A DNA stretch of 64,000 bases from Streptomyces sp. PTY087I2 (GCF_001687325.1 NZ_LZRD01000026.1:1-64000); one strand, 5' to 3'. Positions 1 through 8,992 are shown, numbered from the stretch's first letter. The notes: generated from the sequence alone by a model not told the origin. Numbers and translations: made by a program.

Positions 1-1493
1 GCCCGGTCGTAGGCGCCCTCGTCCAGCTCCACTTCCGCGAGCCTGCGCCGCAGCGCCCCGGCGCGCGGCCGGGCCGCCGCCCCCAGGTGCCCCACGGCGA
101 ACCCCACATCGTGCGCCACCTGCTCCCGCTCCAGCGCCGCCGCGAGCGCGGGCACGGCACGGGCGTCGCCGAGGCGGGCCAGGGCCTTCACGGTGGAGCC
201 GAGCCCGGGCGGCCCGCTGGCCCAGGTCCTCACCCAGCCCCCGGGATCGTCGGCCAGCCGGGCGGCCAGGGCGTCCGCGGCGGGCGCGGCGAGCCCGAAC
301 AGCTCCTCCAGCACATGGGACGCGGCCTCGGCGAGCCGGGGCTCGGGATCGGCCAGCTGCTCGCCGACGAGCACCACCAGCTCCTCGTAGGGGCCGCGCC
401 AGGCCCGTATGAGCCCGCCGCTCATCCGTACGGCGTCGATGCGCTGACGGCGGTCGGGGCTGCGCAACTGGTCGGCGAGCAGCGCGGTGCGGTCGCCCAC
501 CCGGTCGTCGAGGCCGACGTGCAGGGTGCGCAGCAGATCCGCGGCCCAGGGGGCGCCGCGCCCGGCGTTCTCCTGGGCGGCCGCCGACCGCAACTGCCCG
601 ACGAGCGTCGGCGTCACGACGTGCTCACCCCGCGCGGCCTCCGCGGGGGCGACGGGTTCGGGCTCCACGGGCTCCGGTTCGTCGTCGTCCCGCGCGGCGA
701 TCCCCCCGGGAGAGGCACCCGCTCCCGGAGCGGCGCGCTCCTCCGGGCCGGCGGACTCCGCCGGCACCGACCGCATCTCGCGCAGCAGCCCCGAGACCAC
801 CGGCACCACATCGCCCGGCAGCCCGTCGGGGGAGCAGCGCGCCAGCTGGGCCAGGGCCGCGAGCCGCAGTCCCGGGGTGTCGGCCCGGGACGCCAGCAGG
901 CCCAGCCACTTCCCGACCCGGTCCGCCAGCGGCCGGTGCCGCAGGGCGACCCGCCCGGCCGCCTCCACGAGGGCGAGCCGCACCTCCTCGTCGGGCTCCA
1001 CCGGCAGCCGCTCCCGCAGCAGCGCGAGCACCCGCACCGGGTGCCGGTGCAACGTGGCCAGCGCCAGCGGGGCCGCCAGCCGCACCCCTGGGTCCTCGTC
1101 GGCGATCAGCTCGAAGAACACCCCGGCGCCCGCGGTCACCGCGGCCGCCGCCATCGCGTAGTTCGCGGCGCCCTCGATCTCGTCCTCGTCGATCTCCGCC
1201 TCGTCGTCCTCGTCGAGGTCGAAACCGCCGATGCTGGTGAGCAGTTCGACGACGCCGCCCCGGTCCTGCACCCCCGGATCCACGACCAGCTCGAACAGGA
1301 ACGGGATGCACGCGAGCGTGCACGCGTACACATCGCCCTGGTGGTGCACCGCCCCGTACATGCCGTCGAGCGCGGCCTCCCGCTCCGCCGGATCGTCCGA
1401 CGCGAGCCCCCGCAGGAGCTCCGGTACGTCGTCGGCCGGCCCGTAGGCATGCTCCATCGAGGCCCAGTCGACCTCGTCGATCCCCGAGAACAC
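1..1493 (-). CDS. HEAT-repeat domain protein (C-terminus outside window)
   Basis: The reading frame begins at a GTG on the minus strand at 1493, with GGGGAGGGG about six bases upstream, and stays open to the window edge, so the C-terminal part is missing. The visible ~497 residues begin FSGIDEVDWASMEHAYG and contain repeated helical units of the HEAT/PBS-lyase type (for example DPAEREAALDGMYGAV and DEDPGVRLAAPLALATL), an acidic linker and an Ala/Pro/Glu-rich central spacer. There is no signal peptide and no membrane segment, so it is probably cytoplasmic. HEAT arrays are protein-binding scaffolds, and no enzymatic function can be read from the sequence. It is monocistronic as far as visible. 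A tandem 11-bp repeat that could be a regulatory site lies about 200 bases upstream. Confidence 0.8.
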   Translation of the reverse strand, partial: MFSGIDEVDWASMEHAYGPADDVPELLRGLASDDPAEREAALDGMYGAVHHQGDVYACTLACIPFLFELVVDPGVQDRGGVVELLTSIGGFDLDEDDEAEIDEDEIEGAANYAMAAAAVTAGAGVFFELIADEDPGVRLAAPLALATLHRHPVRVLALLRERLPVEPDEEVRLALVEAAGRVALRHRPLADRVGKWLGLLASRADTPGLRLAALAQLARCSPDGLPGDVVPVVSGLLREMRSVPAESAGPEERAAPGAGASPGGIAARDDDEPEPVEPEPVAPAEAARGEHVVTPTLVGQLRSAAAQENAGRGAPWAADLLRTLHVGLDDRVGDRTALLADQLRSPDRRQRIDAVRMSGGLIRAWRGPYEELVVLVGEQLADPEPRLAEAASHVLEELFGLAAPAADALAARLADDPGGWVRTWASGPPGLGSTVKALARLGDARAVPALAAALEREQVAHDVGFAVGHLGAAARPRAGALRRRLAEVELDEGAYDR

Positions 1494-1690
1494 GCCATCC
1501 CCTCCCCACGATCACGACAGCGCCCGGACCCGGCGCACCGCATGGCGCACCCGGCCCGTCACACCCCTCCCGGCGCGCCCCGTAGAAAGCGCCTGCGCAG
1601 AGTGTGCACCACGGCTCCGACAATCCACCCGCCACTTGTGGCCTTTCCTCGCGCCCGTAACCAGGTCATGACCGGGTCAAGACGATCCGG

Positions 1691-1723
1691 CTGTGAGGTC
1701 GCTGTGAGGTCGCGGTGAAAGAC
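1691..1723 (-). promoter_or_regulatory. Tandem 11-bp repeats resembling a PHO box
   Basis: Two perfect copies of CTGTGAGGTCG (1691-1701 and 1702-1712) are followed in phase by CGGTGAAAGAC. Read on the minus strand the units contain TTCACC, CTCACA and CTCACA at an 11-base period. That is the architecture of Streptomyces PhoP binding sites (direct repeat units related to GTTCACC). The site lies between the 3' end of the LigD-like gene and the start of the HEAT-repeat gene, so the HEAT gene would be the likely target. The match is partial. Confidence 0.4.
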
Positions 1724-1760
1724 CCCGGCGAGCCCGGAGCTTTGAGCGGGCCTCGGAGTG

Positions 1761-2651
1761 TCACGCGGGCAGCGGACGCGCCTGTTCCGGGTCGTTCAGC
1801 GGCGCGAGCAGATCGCCGTGCCGGTCCAGCCGGGCGGCCATGTCCCCGGCGCGGAACACCAGCGCCCCGGCCTCCCGGCACCCCGTGATCTCGTCCCAGG
1901 TCACGGGGGCCGAGACCGTGGGCTCGGGGCGGGCGCGCAGGGTGTAGGGCGTGGCGGTGGTCTTCGACGCGGAGTTCTGGCTGAAGTCGACGAACACCTT
2001 GCCCGGCCGCAGGGCGCGCTTCATCCGGTGCAGGGCCAGCGCCGGAAGGGCCTCCTCCGCCTCCATGGCCAGCCGCTTCGCGTACGCCGACACCTCGCCG
2101 GACGGCGTGGGCTCCAGCGGGACCAGCAGATGCAGCCCCTTGGACCCGGACGTCTTCCCGTACGTCGCCAGCCCGTCCGCCGCGAGCCGTTCCCGCAGCC
2201 AGAGCGCTACCGCGCAGCATTCCACGACGGTCGCGGGCGAGCCGGGATCCAGGTCGAAGACCATCCGGTCGGCGACCCCCGGCGCCTCGGTGCGCCACTG
2301 CGGCGTGTGGAACTCCACCACCAGGTTCGCCGCCCACATCAACGAGGCCAGATCGCCCACGACGACCTGCCGGGCACCCTGGTCCTCGCTGTGGGGGACG
2401 GGGGCGGTCTCCACCCAGGCGGGTGTACCGGGTGGCGGATTCTTGGTGAAGAAGAGCTGACCGCCCGGCCCGTCCGGATACCGCAGGAAGGACACGGGAC
2501 GGTCGGCCAGCTGGGGCAGGATCACGCTGCCCACGGTGGCCGCGTAGTAGTGCAGCACCTCGCCCTTGGTCGTCCCCGTGGCCGGATACAGGACCTTGTC
2601 GAGATTGCTGAGCGAGACCCGTCGCCCCTCCACCTCGGTGATCGGCGTCAT
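1761..2651 (-). CDS. ligD: LigD-type DNA polymerase/primase domain protein (NHEJ)
   Basis: 296 residues, a stand-alone PolDom of the archaeo-eukaryotic primase superfamily, found in bacterial non-homologous end joining. It fills gaps and adds nucleotides, preferring ribonucleotides, at broken ends held by Ku before ligation. The metal-binding motif appears as VFDLDPG near residue 131, followed by the conserved TSGSKGLHLLVPL block and the VFVDFSQN motif that carries the third acidic residue. There is no ligase or nuclease domain, which is usual in Streptomyces, where the ligase part is encoded separately. It is divergent from the Ku gene with only 58 bases between the two starts, so the pair probably shares a bidirectional promoter. 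The start is the ATG preceding TPITEVEGRRV. Confidence 0.93.
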   Translation of the reverse strand: MTPITEVEGRRVSLSNLDKVLYPATGTTKGEVLHYYAATVGSVILPQLADRPVSFLRYPDGPGGQLFFTKNPPPGTPAWVETAPVPHSEDQGARQVVVGDLASLMWAANLVVEFHTPQWRTEAPGVADRMVFDLDPGSPATVVECCAVALWLRERLAADGLATYGKTSGSKGLHLLVPLEPTPSGEVSAYAKRLAMEAEEALPALALHRMKRALRPGKVFVDFSQNSASKTTATPYTLRARPEPTVSAPVTWDEITGCREAGALVFRAGDMAARLDRHGDLLAPLNDPEQARPLPA

Positions 2652-2709
2652 ACGATAAGAGTCACACGAAACCCTCCAAAGCGTGCTTAGCGGTCAAAAG
2701 GGGTGAACG
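2652..2709. promoter_or_regulatory. Divergent ligD/ku promoter region
   Basis: A 58-base gap separates two divergent starts. It is AT-richer than its surroundings (GATAAGAGTC, GTCAAAAGGG). The right side supplies a ribosome site (AAAGGGG) for the ku GTG start. On the left there is no obvious Shine-Dalgarno sequence for the ligD ATG, which may therefore be leaderless. No sporulation or stress sigma consensus could be assigned with confidence. Confidence 0.45.
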
Positions 2710-3759
2710 GTGAGGTCCATATGGAACGGCGCGATCTCCTTCGGGCTGGTCAGCATCCCGATCAAGCTGGTCAACGCCACCGAGAACCACTCGATCCACT
2801 TCCGGCAGATCCACCTCGCCGACGGTGGCCGGATCCGGTACCGCAAGGTCTGTGAACTGGACGAGGAAGAGGTCTCGGGCGGCGAGATCGGCAAGGCGTA
2901 CGAGGACGCCGACGGCACGATGATCCCGATCACCGACGAGGATCTCGCCCAGCTCCCGCTGCCCACCGCGAAGACCATCGAGATCGTCGCCTTCGTGCCC
3001 GCGGACCAGATCGACCCGCTCCAGATGGACGCGGCGTACTACCTCTCCGCCAACGGCGTGCCTGCCGCGAAGCCGTACACCCTGCTCCGCGAGGCCCTCA
3101 AGCGCAGCAACAAGGTCGCCGTCGCCAAGTACGCCCTGCGCGGCCGCGAACGGCTCGGCATGCTCCGCGTCGTGGACGACGTGATCGCCATGCACGGACT
3201 GCTCTGGCCCGACGAGATCCGCGCCCCCGAGGGCGTCGCGCCGGAGGGCGACGTCACGGTCCGCGACGCCGAACTCGACCTGGCGGACGCCCTGATGGAC
3301 ACCCTCGGCGAGGTCGACATGGACAGCCTCCACGACGACTACCGGGAGGCGGTGGAGGAACTCATCGCCGCGAAGGCCTCCGGCGAGGCCGTGCGCCCGG
3401 CCGAGTCCGGGGACGCGGGCGGCGGCAAGGTCATCGACCTGATCGCGGCCCTGGAGAACAGCGTGCAGGCGGCGAAGAAGTCCCGGGGCGAGGAGGAGGG
3501 CGACGGCGAGGGCGACGGCGAGATGGCCGACGTACACCCCATCAAGAAGACGTCGGGGAAGTCGTCCACACGGTCCACGAAGAAGAGCACCGCGGCAGCG
3601 AAGAAGTCCACCCCCAAGTCCACCGGCGCGAAGAAGTCCACGTCGACGGCGAAGAAGACCACCGCGAAGAAGACGGCGGCGAAGAAGCAGACGTCGTCGA
3701 GCGGCGGCAGTGGGACGACGAAGAAGACGCCGTCATCCCGCAAACGCACCTCGGCCTGA
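2710..3759 (+). CDS. ku: DNA end-binding protein Ku
   Basis: 349 residues beginning at GTG (RSIWNGAISFGLVSIPIKL), the canonical bacterial Ku N-terminus. Ku forms a homodimeric ring that threads onto double-strand ends and recruits LigD. Residues 1 to about 255 form the Ku core. The last ~85 residues are an extended lysine/serine/threonine-rich tail (repeated AKKTT and KKST units), the low-complexity basic extension typical of actinobacterial Ku, thought to bind DNA and to control threading. An acidic patch (EEEGDGEGDGE) separates core and tail. The adjacent divergent LigD polymerase gene supports the NHEJ role. Confidence 0.97.
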   Translation: MRSIWNGAISFGLVSIPIKLVNATENHSIHFRQIHLADGGRIRYRKVCELDEEEVSGGEIGKAYEDADGTMIPITDEDLAQLPLPTAKTIEIVAFVPADQIDPLQMDAAYYLSANGVPAAKPYTLLREALKRSNKVAVAKYALRGRERLGMLRVVDDVIAMHGLLWPDEIRAPEGVAPEGDVTVRDAELDLADALMDTLGEVDMDSLHDDYREAVEELIAAKASGEAVRPAESGDAGGGKVIDLIAALENSVQAAKKSRGEEEGDGEGDGEMADVHPIKKTSGKSSTRSTKKSTAAAKKSTPKSTGAKKSTSTAKKTTAKKTAAKKQTSSSGGSGTTKKTPSSRKRTSA

Positions 3760-3851
3760 CAGGGCTGGCGCCCCCCCGGACCCCGCCCCCCGGACCCCCC
3801 GGACCCCGCCCCGGCTCCCCGCTGTCCGACGTCCCCCGTACGCTACGGCCC
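3760..3851 (+). other. C-rich intergenic segment with GGACCCC repeats and leaderless promoter
   Basis: The segment between ku and the kinase gene is dominated by repeats of CCCCGGACCCC (four GGACCCC units) with no coding potential. Near its end TACGCT (3839-3844) lies seven bases before the kinase ATG. That spacing suggests a sigma-70-type -10 element driving a leaderless transcript. Confidence 0.4.
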
Positions 3852-5705
3852 ATGAGCGAAGAGGTCCCCTCGGGACGGGTGATCGACGGCCGTTTCACGC
3901 TGGTCGAGCGGCTCGGCAGCGGCGGCATGGGCATGGTCTGGCGGGCCCGCGACGAGGCGCTCCACCGCGATGTCGCGCTCAAGGAGGTACGGCCCCCGGA
4001 CCCGGCGCTCGCGGAGTACGACCCCGAGGGCGCTCGCACCCTGCGCGCCCGGGTCCTGCGCGAGGCCCGTGCCCTGGCCCGGGTCGACCACCCCAACGTG
4101 GTCACCGTCCACCACATCGTCGACCCCGGCGAGGACGGCTACCCGTGGATCGTGATGGAGCTGGTGGCCGGCTCCTCCCTGCACGACCGGCTCGCCACCG
4201 GCCCCATGGCCCCCGCCGACGCCGCCGAGCTGGGGCGCGGCATCCTCTCCGCCCTCCGCGCCGCCCACGCGGCCGGAATCCAGCACCGTGACGTCAAGCC
4301 CGCCAACGTCCTGCTGCGCACCGACGGCCGCCCCGTCCTCACGGACTTCGGTATCGCCGCCATCCGCGAGTCGACCAGCCTCACCATGACGGGCGCCCTC
4401 ATCGGCTCGCCCGACTACATAGCCCCCGAGCGCATCCGGGGCACGGAGGGCGACCCGTCCTCCGACCTCTGGTCGCTCGGCATGATGCTGTACGTCGCCG
4501 TCGAGGGCCGCCACCCGCTGCGCCGGGCCACCACCCTGGCCACGCTGGCCGCCGTGCTCGACGAGGAGATCCCACCGCCGGTACGGGCCGGGGCCCTCGC
4601 CCCGGTGCTGAGCGCGCTCCTCACGCGGGACATCCCGGACCGCCCGGACGCGGAGACCCTGGACCGGCTGCTGGCCGAGGCCGCACGGGGCGGCACGAGC
4701 ACGCCCCCGCCCCCGACCCCCACGGAGCCGGTACGGGAACGCCCCGCCTCCGCGCACCCGGCCTCCGCAGGCCAGGGCCCCGCACACGCCGGATCCGTAC
4801 ACCCCGGGTCCGTACACGCAGCGCCCACACAGCCGTCCGCCACGCCACCGCCGAGACCGAGGCCCGAGACGGCACCCTCCGCACCCGCCACGCCCTACGC
4901 ACCCTTCGGGTCACCCGCATCCGACCGAAAGCCTCCGACGCCCGGCGGGCCGGAAGACCGCGTTCCGACGGGTTACGCCACCCCGCCCCCCGCTTCCGAC
5001 GACGCCGAGCGGGAGCGTGGCCGCCGGATCGAGCGCCGGGTCTGGAGGATCAGCGCCGCGTCGTCCGTCGTCTCGGCCGTGGTGATCGCGGGCACCATCC
5101 TCTGGACGACCGGAGCCTTCTCCTCCAAGGGCTCCGACAGCGACGACCGCCCGCGCGACCGGGCGAGCGCACCACAGGTCTCGGCCTCGGCGCCGACCCC
5201 GATCGCCGACGGATCCGACGAGAAGGACGTATCGGAGGCGGAGGCGGAGCCGGTGAACCTTCTGACCCCGGACGGGGTACGGGCCGCGATCAAGGCGCTG
5301 AAGCCGCTCATGGGCGGAACGAAGGTCACCGACTTCACCCTCTACGGCGAACACGCCTCCGCCGAGGCGCCGCTGAAGTCCAACGCCGCGCTGTACGACC
5401 GCTTCAGCTACCGCGACGGCCGGGCGAAGAACGACGACATGGGCGGCACCCTGATGTCCGGGGCCACGACGGTCGACCTGAACTCCGTCGACTGGGACGC
5501 GCTGCCCGCCCTGCTGAAGACGGCGGAGAAGACGCTCAACGTCGAGAACCCGGAGAGCAGTTACGTGATCGTGGATCCCGCGTCGCCCTTCCACGACGAC
5601 CGCCCGGTGCTGCGCGTGTACGTCTCCGACTCGCACGGCGGCGCCTTCCTCACCGCCGAACTGGACGGCCGGGTCATCGAGAGGAACCCGCGCCCCAAGG
5701 GCTGA
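3852..5705 (+). CDS. PknB-like membrane Ser/Thr protein kinase
   Basis: 617 residues. Residues ~14-275 form a Hanks-type kinase: glycine loop GSGGMG, catalytic lysine in VALKEV (K43), HRDVKPANVLL near 145, DFG-type TDFGIA near 163 and APERIRG. A Pro/Ala/Ser-rich juxtamembrane linker (~275-395) contains clustered HPGS/HPAS repeats. One hydrophobic segment at about 400-422 would anchor the protein, leaving an extracytoplasmic domain of ~190 residues with no PASTA repeats. The extracellular part is not recognised. The gene begins without a Shine-Dalgarno site, and TACGCT seven bases upstream suggests a leaderless mRNA. Its last 32 bases overlap the 3' end of the convergent gene on the opposite strand. 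Confidence 0.92.
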   Translation: MSEEVPSGRVIDGRFTLVERLGSGGMGMVWRARDEALHRDVALKEVRPPDPALAEYDPEGARTLRARVLREARALARVDHPNVVTVHHIVDPGEDGYPWIVMELVAGSSLHDRLATGPMAPADAAELGRGILSALRAAHAAGIQHRDVKPANVLLRTDGRPVLTDFGIAAIRESTSLTMTGALIGSPDYIAPERIRGTEGDPSSDLWSLGMMLYVAVEGRHPLRRATTLATLAAVLDEEIPPPVRAGALAPVLSALLTRDIPDRPDAETLDRLLAEAARGGTSTPPPPTPTEPVRERPASAHPASAGQGPAHAGSVHPGSVHAAPTQPSATPPPRPRPETAPSAPATPYAPFGSPASDRKPPTPGGPEDRVPTGYATPPPASDDAERERGRRIERRVWRISAASSVVSAVVIAGTILWTTGAFSSKGSDSDDRPRDRASAPQVSASAPTPIADGSDEKDVSEAEAEPVNLLTPDGVRAAIKALKPLMGGTKVTDFTLYGEHASAEAPLKSNAALYDRFSYRDGRAKNDDMGGTLMSGATTVDLNSVDWDALPALLKTAEKTLNVENPESSYVIVDPASPFHDDRPVLRVYVSDSHGGAFLTAELDGRVIERNPRPKG

Positions 5706-7338
5706 GGACCGGCTGGATCGGGTCGGGGAGCAACGGCAGATTCAGGTCGAACGGGCTCCGCTCGATGACGTACGTGCAACTGGTGTAGGTGTAGCCCGGC
5801 TGGACCCTCGTCCCGGAGGAGTAGCTGTCCACGCGGGCGGTCGCGCCCGTGCCGTGCTTGTAGAGGAAGTGGTACTCCCCGGCGGGGAGTTGGAGCCGGG
5901 CCTTCGGGTAGCTCCTGCCGCTCGCCTTGCAGGCTCGCCGCGGGCCTTCGGAAGCGCTGTACCGCTGGCAGCCGGCGCAGGCCCTCAGCGTGACGGTGCC
6001 GGTGACCGGACCGGTGTAGAGGACCTCGACCGTGTTCGGCGCGTCATTGCTGATGACCAGCTCCATCCGGGCGCCGCCGGGCCGCTTCGACGGCGGCAGC
6101 CGCTTGCCCGCGGCCGGCCGGTCGTCGGCTATCTCCGCGGCTATCGCGATGTTCCGCGCCTGCCCCGCCCGCCTGTCGCTCTTGTACGTCCGCGCGAAAT
6201 CGGTCAGCGTCGTGCGTGCGGCGCCGAACTTCTCGTCCTTGAACTGGTCGACCCCGCAGGCGTACACCCCGTCCACGACACCCTTGTCGGCATCGGCGCG
6301 CAGCTTCTTCACGCTGTCGTCGGGAAGCCGGGAGGCGGTGGCGCCGAGGTCGCGCAGTACCTGGGTGGCCGCACATGGATCGGCGCCTTTCAAGGCCGCG
6401 ACCTGGTCCTTGATCCGCTCGTCGATCGCGGGCGCGACCTGCCGCGCGGAGGCGGACTCGGGAAACGTACGCAACAACTGCCCCAGCTCGGCCCCGCCAT
6501 CACCACCACTGCCGCCGGCACCCCCCGCCCCACCCAGACGCGAGACACCGCACGCGTACAGCGACTCGGCGAGCGGGGTGTCGGGCCAGGCGGCCAGATC
6601 ACCCAGCAGCTTCTTGTCCACCGAGTCCGGCAGGGTCCGCAGATACGTCAACGGCGCGACGGCCTCGCAGTGCCGCTTCTTCGCGTACGGGGCGGAGACG
6701 GCGTCGTAGTACGCCTTCAGCCGGTCCGGTACGAGCTTCGCGGCCCGGGAGCCGGGGTGGTCCTCGCCGAGCGCGCGATAGACGCCGAGGGCCTTCCCGT
6801 ACTCGTCCTTCGCCTCCCCGAAGTCCTGCCGCGACGCGGTGGCGACCCGCTCGTCCCCGGCCTCCAGCCGCTCCAGCAGCATCTGCTCCCGCGCCTCGTC
6901 CCGCGCGGAGCCGTACACCACGGCCCCACCGGCCGGCACGGCCAGCAGCGCCACACCAAGCCCGACCGCCAGCCCGGGCCGCCACGCCCCGCCCACCGCC
7001 GAACGCCGGGCGATCCGCCCCCCGTCGACGGCGGCGGCCACGAGGACGAGCAGATACCCGACGAGCACACCCGCGGGCACCCCGTCCGGATCGGCGGGCA
7101 ACGCCACCCACAACAGCACCGCCGTGGCCACCCAGCACACCACGGCCCGCCCCCACCGCCCCACCAGGGCGTAACCGAGCCCGAGCCCGGTCAAGTTGAG
7201 CAACGCGACGGCGACGGCCCGCAACGACGCACCGGGCGGCGGCGGCCCGACGGACGGCGGGTGATAGGGCGGAGGGGGCACGGCCCCGTCGCCCCCGGCT
7301 CCGTACCCCGCAACGCCGTAACGATCACCGGACTCCAT
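5674..7338 (-). CDS. Multi-pass membrane protein with long repeat-containing extracytoplasmic domain, unknown function
   Basis: 554 residues starting at the ATG at 7338, with GGGGGA seven bases upstream. A Pro-rich N-terminus (GAVPPPPYHPPSVGPPPP) is followed by about four hydrophobic helices between residues 37 and 147. The remainder is largely soluble and alpha-helical with tetratricopeptide-like spacing (EYGKALGVYRALGEDHPGS; KFGAARTTLTDFARTYKSD). Three short segments share the pattern YACGVS/YACGVDQ, indicating internal duplication. The C-terminal ~120 residues look like a beta-rich domain with paired cysteines (ACAGCQRY, SCTYVIE). I do not recognise the family. The gene is convergent with, and overlaps, the kinase gene, so an antisense or functional relation is possible but unproven. 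Confidence 0.75.
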   Translation of the reverse strand: MESGDRYGVAGYGAGGDGAVPPPPYHPPSVGPPPPGASLRAVAVALLNLTGLGLGYALVGRWGRAVVCWVATAVLLWVALPADPDGVPAGVLVGYLLVLVAAAVDGGRIARRSAVGGAWRPGLAVGLGVALLAVPAGGAVVYGSARDEAREQMLLERLEAGDERVATASRQDFGEAKDEYGKALGVYRALGEDHPGSRAAKLVPDRLKAYYDAVSAPYAKKRHCEAVAPLTYLRTLPDSVDKKLLGDLAAWPDTPLAESLYACGVSRLGGAGGAGGSGGDGGAELGQLLRTFPESASARQVAPAIDERIKDQVAALKGADPCAATQVLRDLGATASRLPDDSVKKLRADADKGVVDGVYACGVDQFKDEKFGAARTTLTDFARTYKSDRRAGQARNIAIAAEIADDRPAAGKRLPPSKRPGGARMELVISNDAPNTVEVLYTGPVTGTVTLRACAGCQRYSASEGPRRACKASGRSYPKARLQLPAGEYHFLYKHGTGATARVDSYSSGTRVQPGYTYTSCTYVIERSPFDLNLPLLPDPIQPVLSPWGAGSSR

Positions 7339-7470
7339 AACGGTCCCCCACCGCCGAGCCGAAAGGTCCCCGGGAATCTGCCCCGTTCCGCCACCGGTCA
7401 CGCACGACCGCGGCAGCCTCTTCGTACGCCGGACCACCGCCGCCACGCCCCACCCCCTAAACTGACGAAC

Positions 7471-7583
7471 GCCGCGACTGGCGCGCGCCCCGACAGGGGT
7501 GCTCCGTGGAACCGACCACGAGGAAGCGGCACACCCCGGGCGGGCCCGGGGCGTCATCTCCGGAGAGCCGTCCGCCTGGGCAT
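7471..7583 (+). promoter_or_regulatory. ZTP (pfl) riboswitch
   Basis: The two signature blocks of the ZTP/pfl aptamer are present upstream of glyA: GCCGCGACTGGCG at 7471-7483 and CCGCCTGGGCA at 7572-7582. P1 can form between GCCGC (7471-7475) and GCGGC (7526-7530). P2 can form between GTGG (7506-7509) and CCAC (7516-7519), followed by the conserved GAGGAAGCGGC. The aptamer class senses ZTP/ZMP, which accumulates when 10-formyl-tetrahydrofolate is short, and it controls one-carbon genes. SHMT is a classic target. Confidence 0.9.
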
Positions 7584-7629
7584 CCGGGTCCATGCCGCGT
7601 ACAGCGGCCGACCCGGAAGGACGCCTTCC
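7584..7629 (+). promoter_or_regulatory. Expression platform of the glyA riboswitch
   Basis: Immediately after the aptamer, CCGGGTC (7584-7590) pairs with GACCCGG (7610-7616), and an inner GCCGC/GCGGC helix extends the stem. The ribosome site GGAAGG (7615-7620) can instead pair with CCTTCC (7624-7629) next to the ATG. The two stems share bases 7615-7616, so they exclude each other at that point. This suggests translational control by masking of the ribosome site. The mechanism is inferred. Confidence 0.55.
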
Positions 7630-8919
7630 ATGACCACGCAGCCCACCACCGCCACCACGCCGGCGCACCCCGCCCTGGCCGTATCCGACCCGGAACTGGC
7701 CGCCCTGATCGGCGCGGAGGAGCGGCTCCAGGCCGACACCCTGCGCCTGATCCCCAGCGAGAACTACGTCTCCGCCGCCGTGCTCGAAGCCTCGGGCACC
7801 GTGCTCCAGAACAAGTACTCCGAGGGCTACCCCGGCAAGCGGTACTACGAGGGCCAGCAGATCATCGACCAGGTCGAGACACTGGCGATCCGCCGCGCCC
7901 AGGCCCTCTTCGGGATGGATCACGTCAACGTCCAGCCGTACTCCGGCTCCCCGGCCAACCTCGCCGCCTACCTGGCCTTCCTCCAGCCCGGGGACACCGT
8001 CCTCGGGATGTCCCTCCCGATGGGCGGCCACCTCACGCACGGCTGGGACGTCTCGGCCACCGGCCGCTGGTTCCGCGGCGTCCGGTACGGGGTCCGCCGC
8101 GACACCGGCCGGATCGACCTGGACGAGGTCCGCGACCTGGCCCTCGCCGAACGGCCCAGGCTCATCTTCTGCGGCGGTACGGCCGTTCCCCGCACGATCG
8201 ACTTCGCGGGCTTCGCGGAGATCGCCCGGGAGGCGGGCGCCGTCCTGGTCGCGGACATCGCACACATCGCCGGCCTGATCGCGGGCGGCGCACACCCCTC
8301 GCCCGCCGGTCATGCCGACGTCGTCTCCACCACCACCCACAAGACCCTGCGCGGCCCGCGTGGCGCGATGCTGCTCTCCACCGCCGAACACGCCCGCGCC
8401 ATCGACCGCGCGGTCTTCCCCGGCCTCCAGGGCGGCCCGCACAACCAGACCACGGCCGCCATCGCGGTCGCCCTCGGCGAGGCCGCCACCGCCGGCTTCT
8501 GCTCCTACGCCCACCAGGTCGTGGCCAACGCCCGTGCCCTGGGGGAGGAGTTGGCGGCCCGCGGCTTCGACCTGGTCTCCGGCGGCACCGACAACCACCT
8601 GCTGCTGATCGACCTCACGAACAAGGACGTCCCCGGCAAGACCGCGGCCAAGGCCCTCGACCGCGCGGGCATCGTCGTCAACTACAACACCGTCCCCTAC
8701 GACCCCCGCAAGCCCTTCGACCCCTCCGGCATCCGCATCGGCACCCCGGCCCTCACGTCCCGGGGCGTCCCCGCCTCCGCGATGGGCACGGTCGCCACCT
8801 GGATCACCACAGCGGTCGAGGCGGCACGCACGGGCGACGAGGCAGCGATCAGGAAGGTACGCGAAGAGGTGAAGGAGCTGATGGACGCCTGTCCGGCACC
8901 GGGGCTGCCGGTCGGCTGA
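7630..8919 (+). CDS. glyA: Serine hydroxymethyltransferase
   Basis: 429 residues, a PLP enzyme of fold type I that interconverts serine plus tetrahydrofolate with glycine plus 5,10-methylene-THF, the main one-carbon entry. The PLP lysine is K238 in STTTHKTLRGPRGA. Further family marks are LIPSENYVS, NKYSEGYPGKRYYEG and VNYNTVPYD. The start is the ATG after GGAAGG. The upstream ZTP riboswitch indicates folate/ZTP-dependent control. A second, clearly divergent SHMT is encoded at 44718-46007. This copy is a little unusual in having EGQQIIDQVE where most bacterial SHMTs have GGCEHVD. Confidence 0.96.
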   Translation: MTTQPTTATTPAHPALAVSDPELAALIGAEERLQADTLRLIPSENYVSAAVLEASGTVLQNKYSEGYPGKRYYEGQQIIDQVETLAIRRAQALFGMDHVNVQPYSGSPANLAAYLAFLQPGDTVLGMSLPMGGHLTHGWDVSATGRWFRGVRYGVRRDTGRIDLDEVRDLALAERPRLIFCGGTAVPRTIDFAGFAEIAREAGAVLVADIAHIAGLIAGGAHPSPAGHADVVSTTTHKTLRGPRGAMLLSTAEHARAIDRAVFPGLQGGPHNQTTAAIAVALGEAATAGFCSYAHQVVANARALGEELAARGFDLVSGGTDNHLLLIDLTNKDVPGKTAAKALDRAGIVVNYNTVPYDPRKPFDPSGIRIGTPALTSRGVPASAMGTVATWITTAVEAARTGDEAAIRKVREEVKELMDACPAPGLPVG

Positions 8920-8992
8920 CGAGGCACTCTGCGCGCCTTCTTCACCTGATCTCCGCCGCTCCAACTCCCCTCTGTGGCACCGTTGGTCGACT

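Noticed and set aside
87..1718. Long plus-strand reading frame opposite the HEAT-repeat gene
   Set aside because: It is the antisense shadow of a GC-rich coding region: composition dominated by Arg/Gly/Pro/His, no domain, no ribosome site. The minus frame has clear HEAT repeats.
5854..7629. Plus-strand reading frame extending upstream of glyA
   Set aside because: The true SHMT starts at 7630. The upstream part is antisense to the membrane protein gene and runs through the riboswitch.
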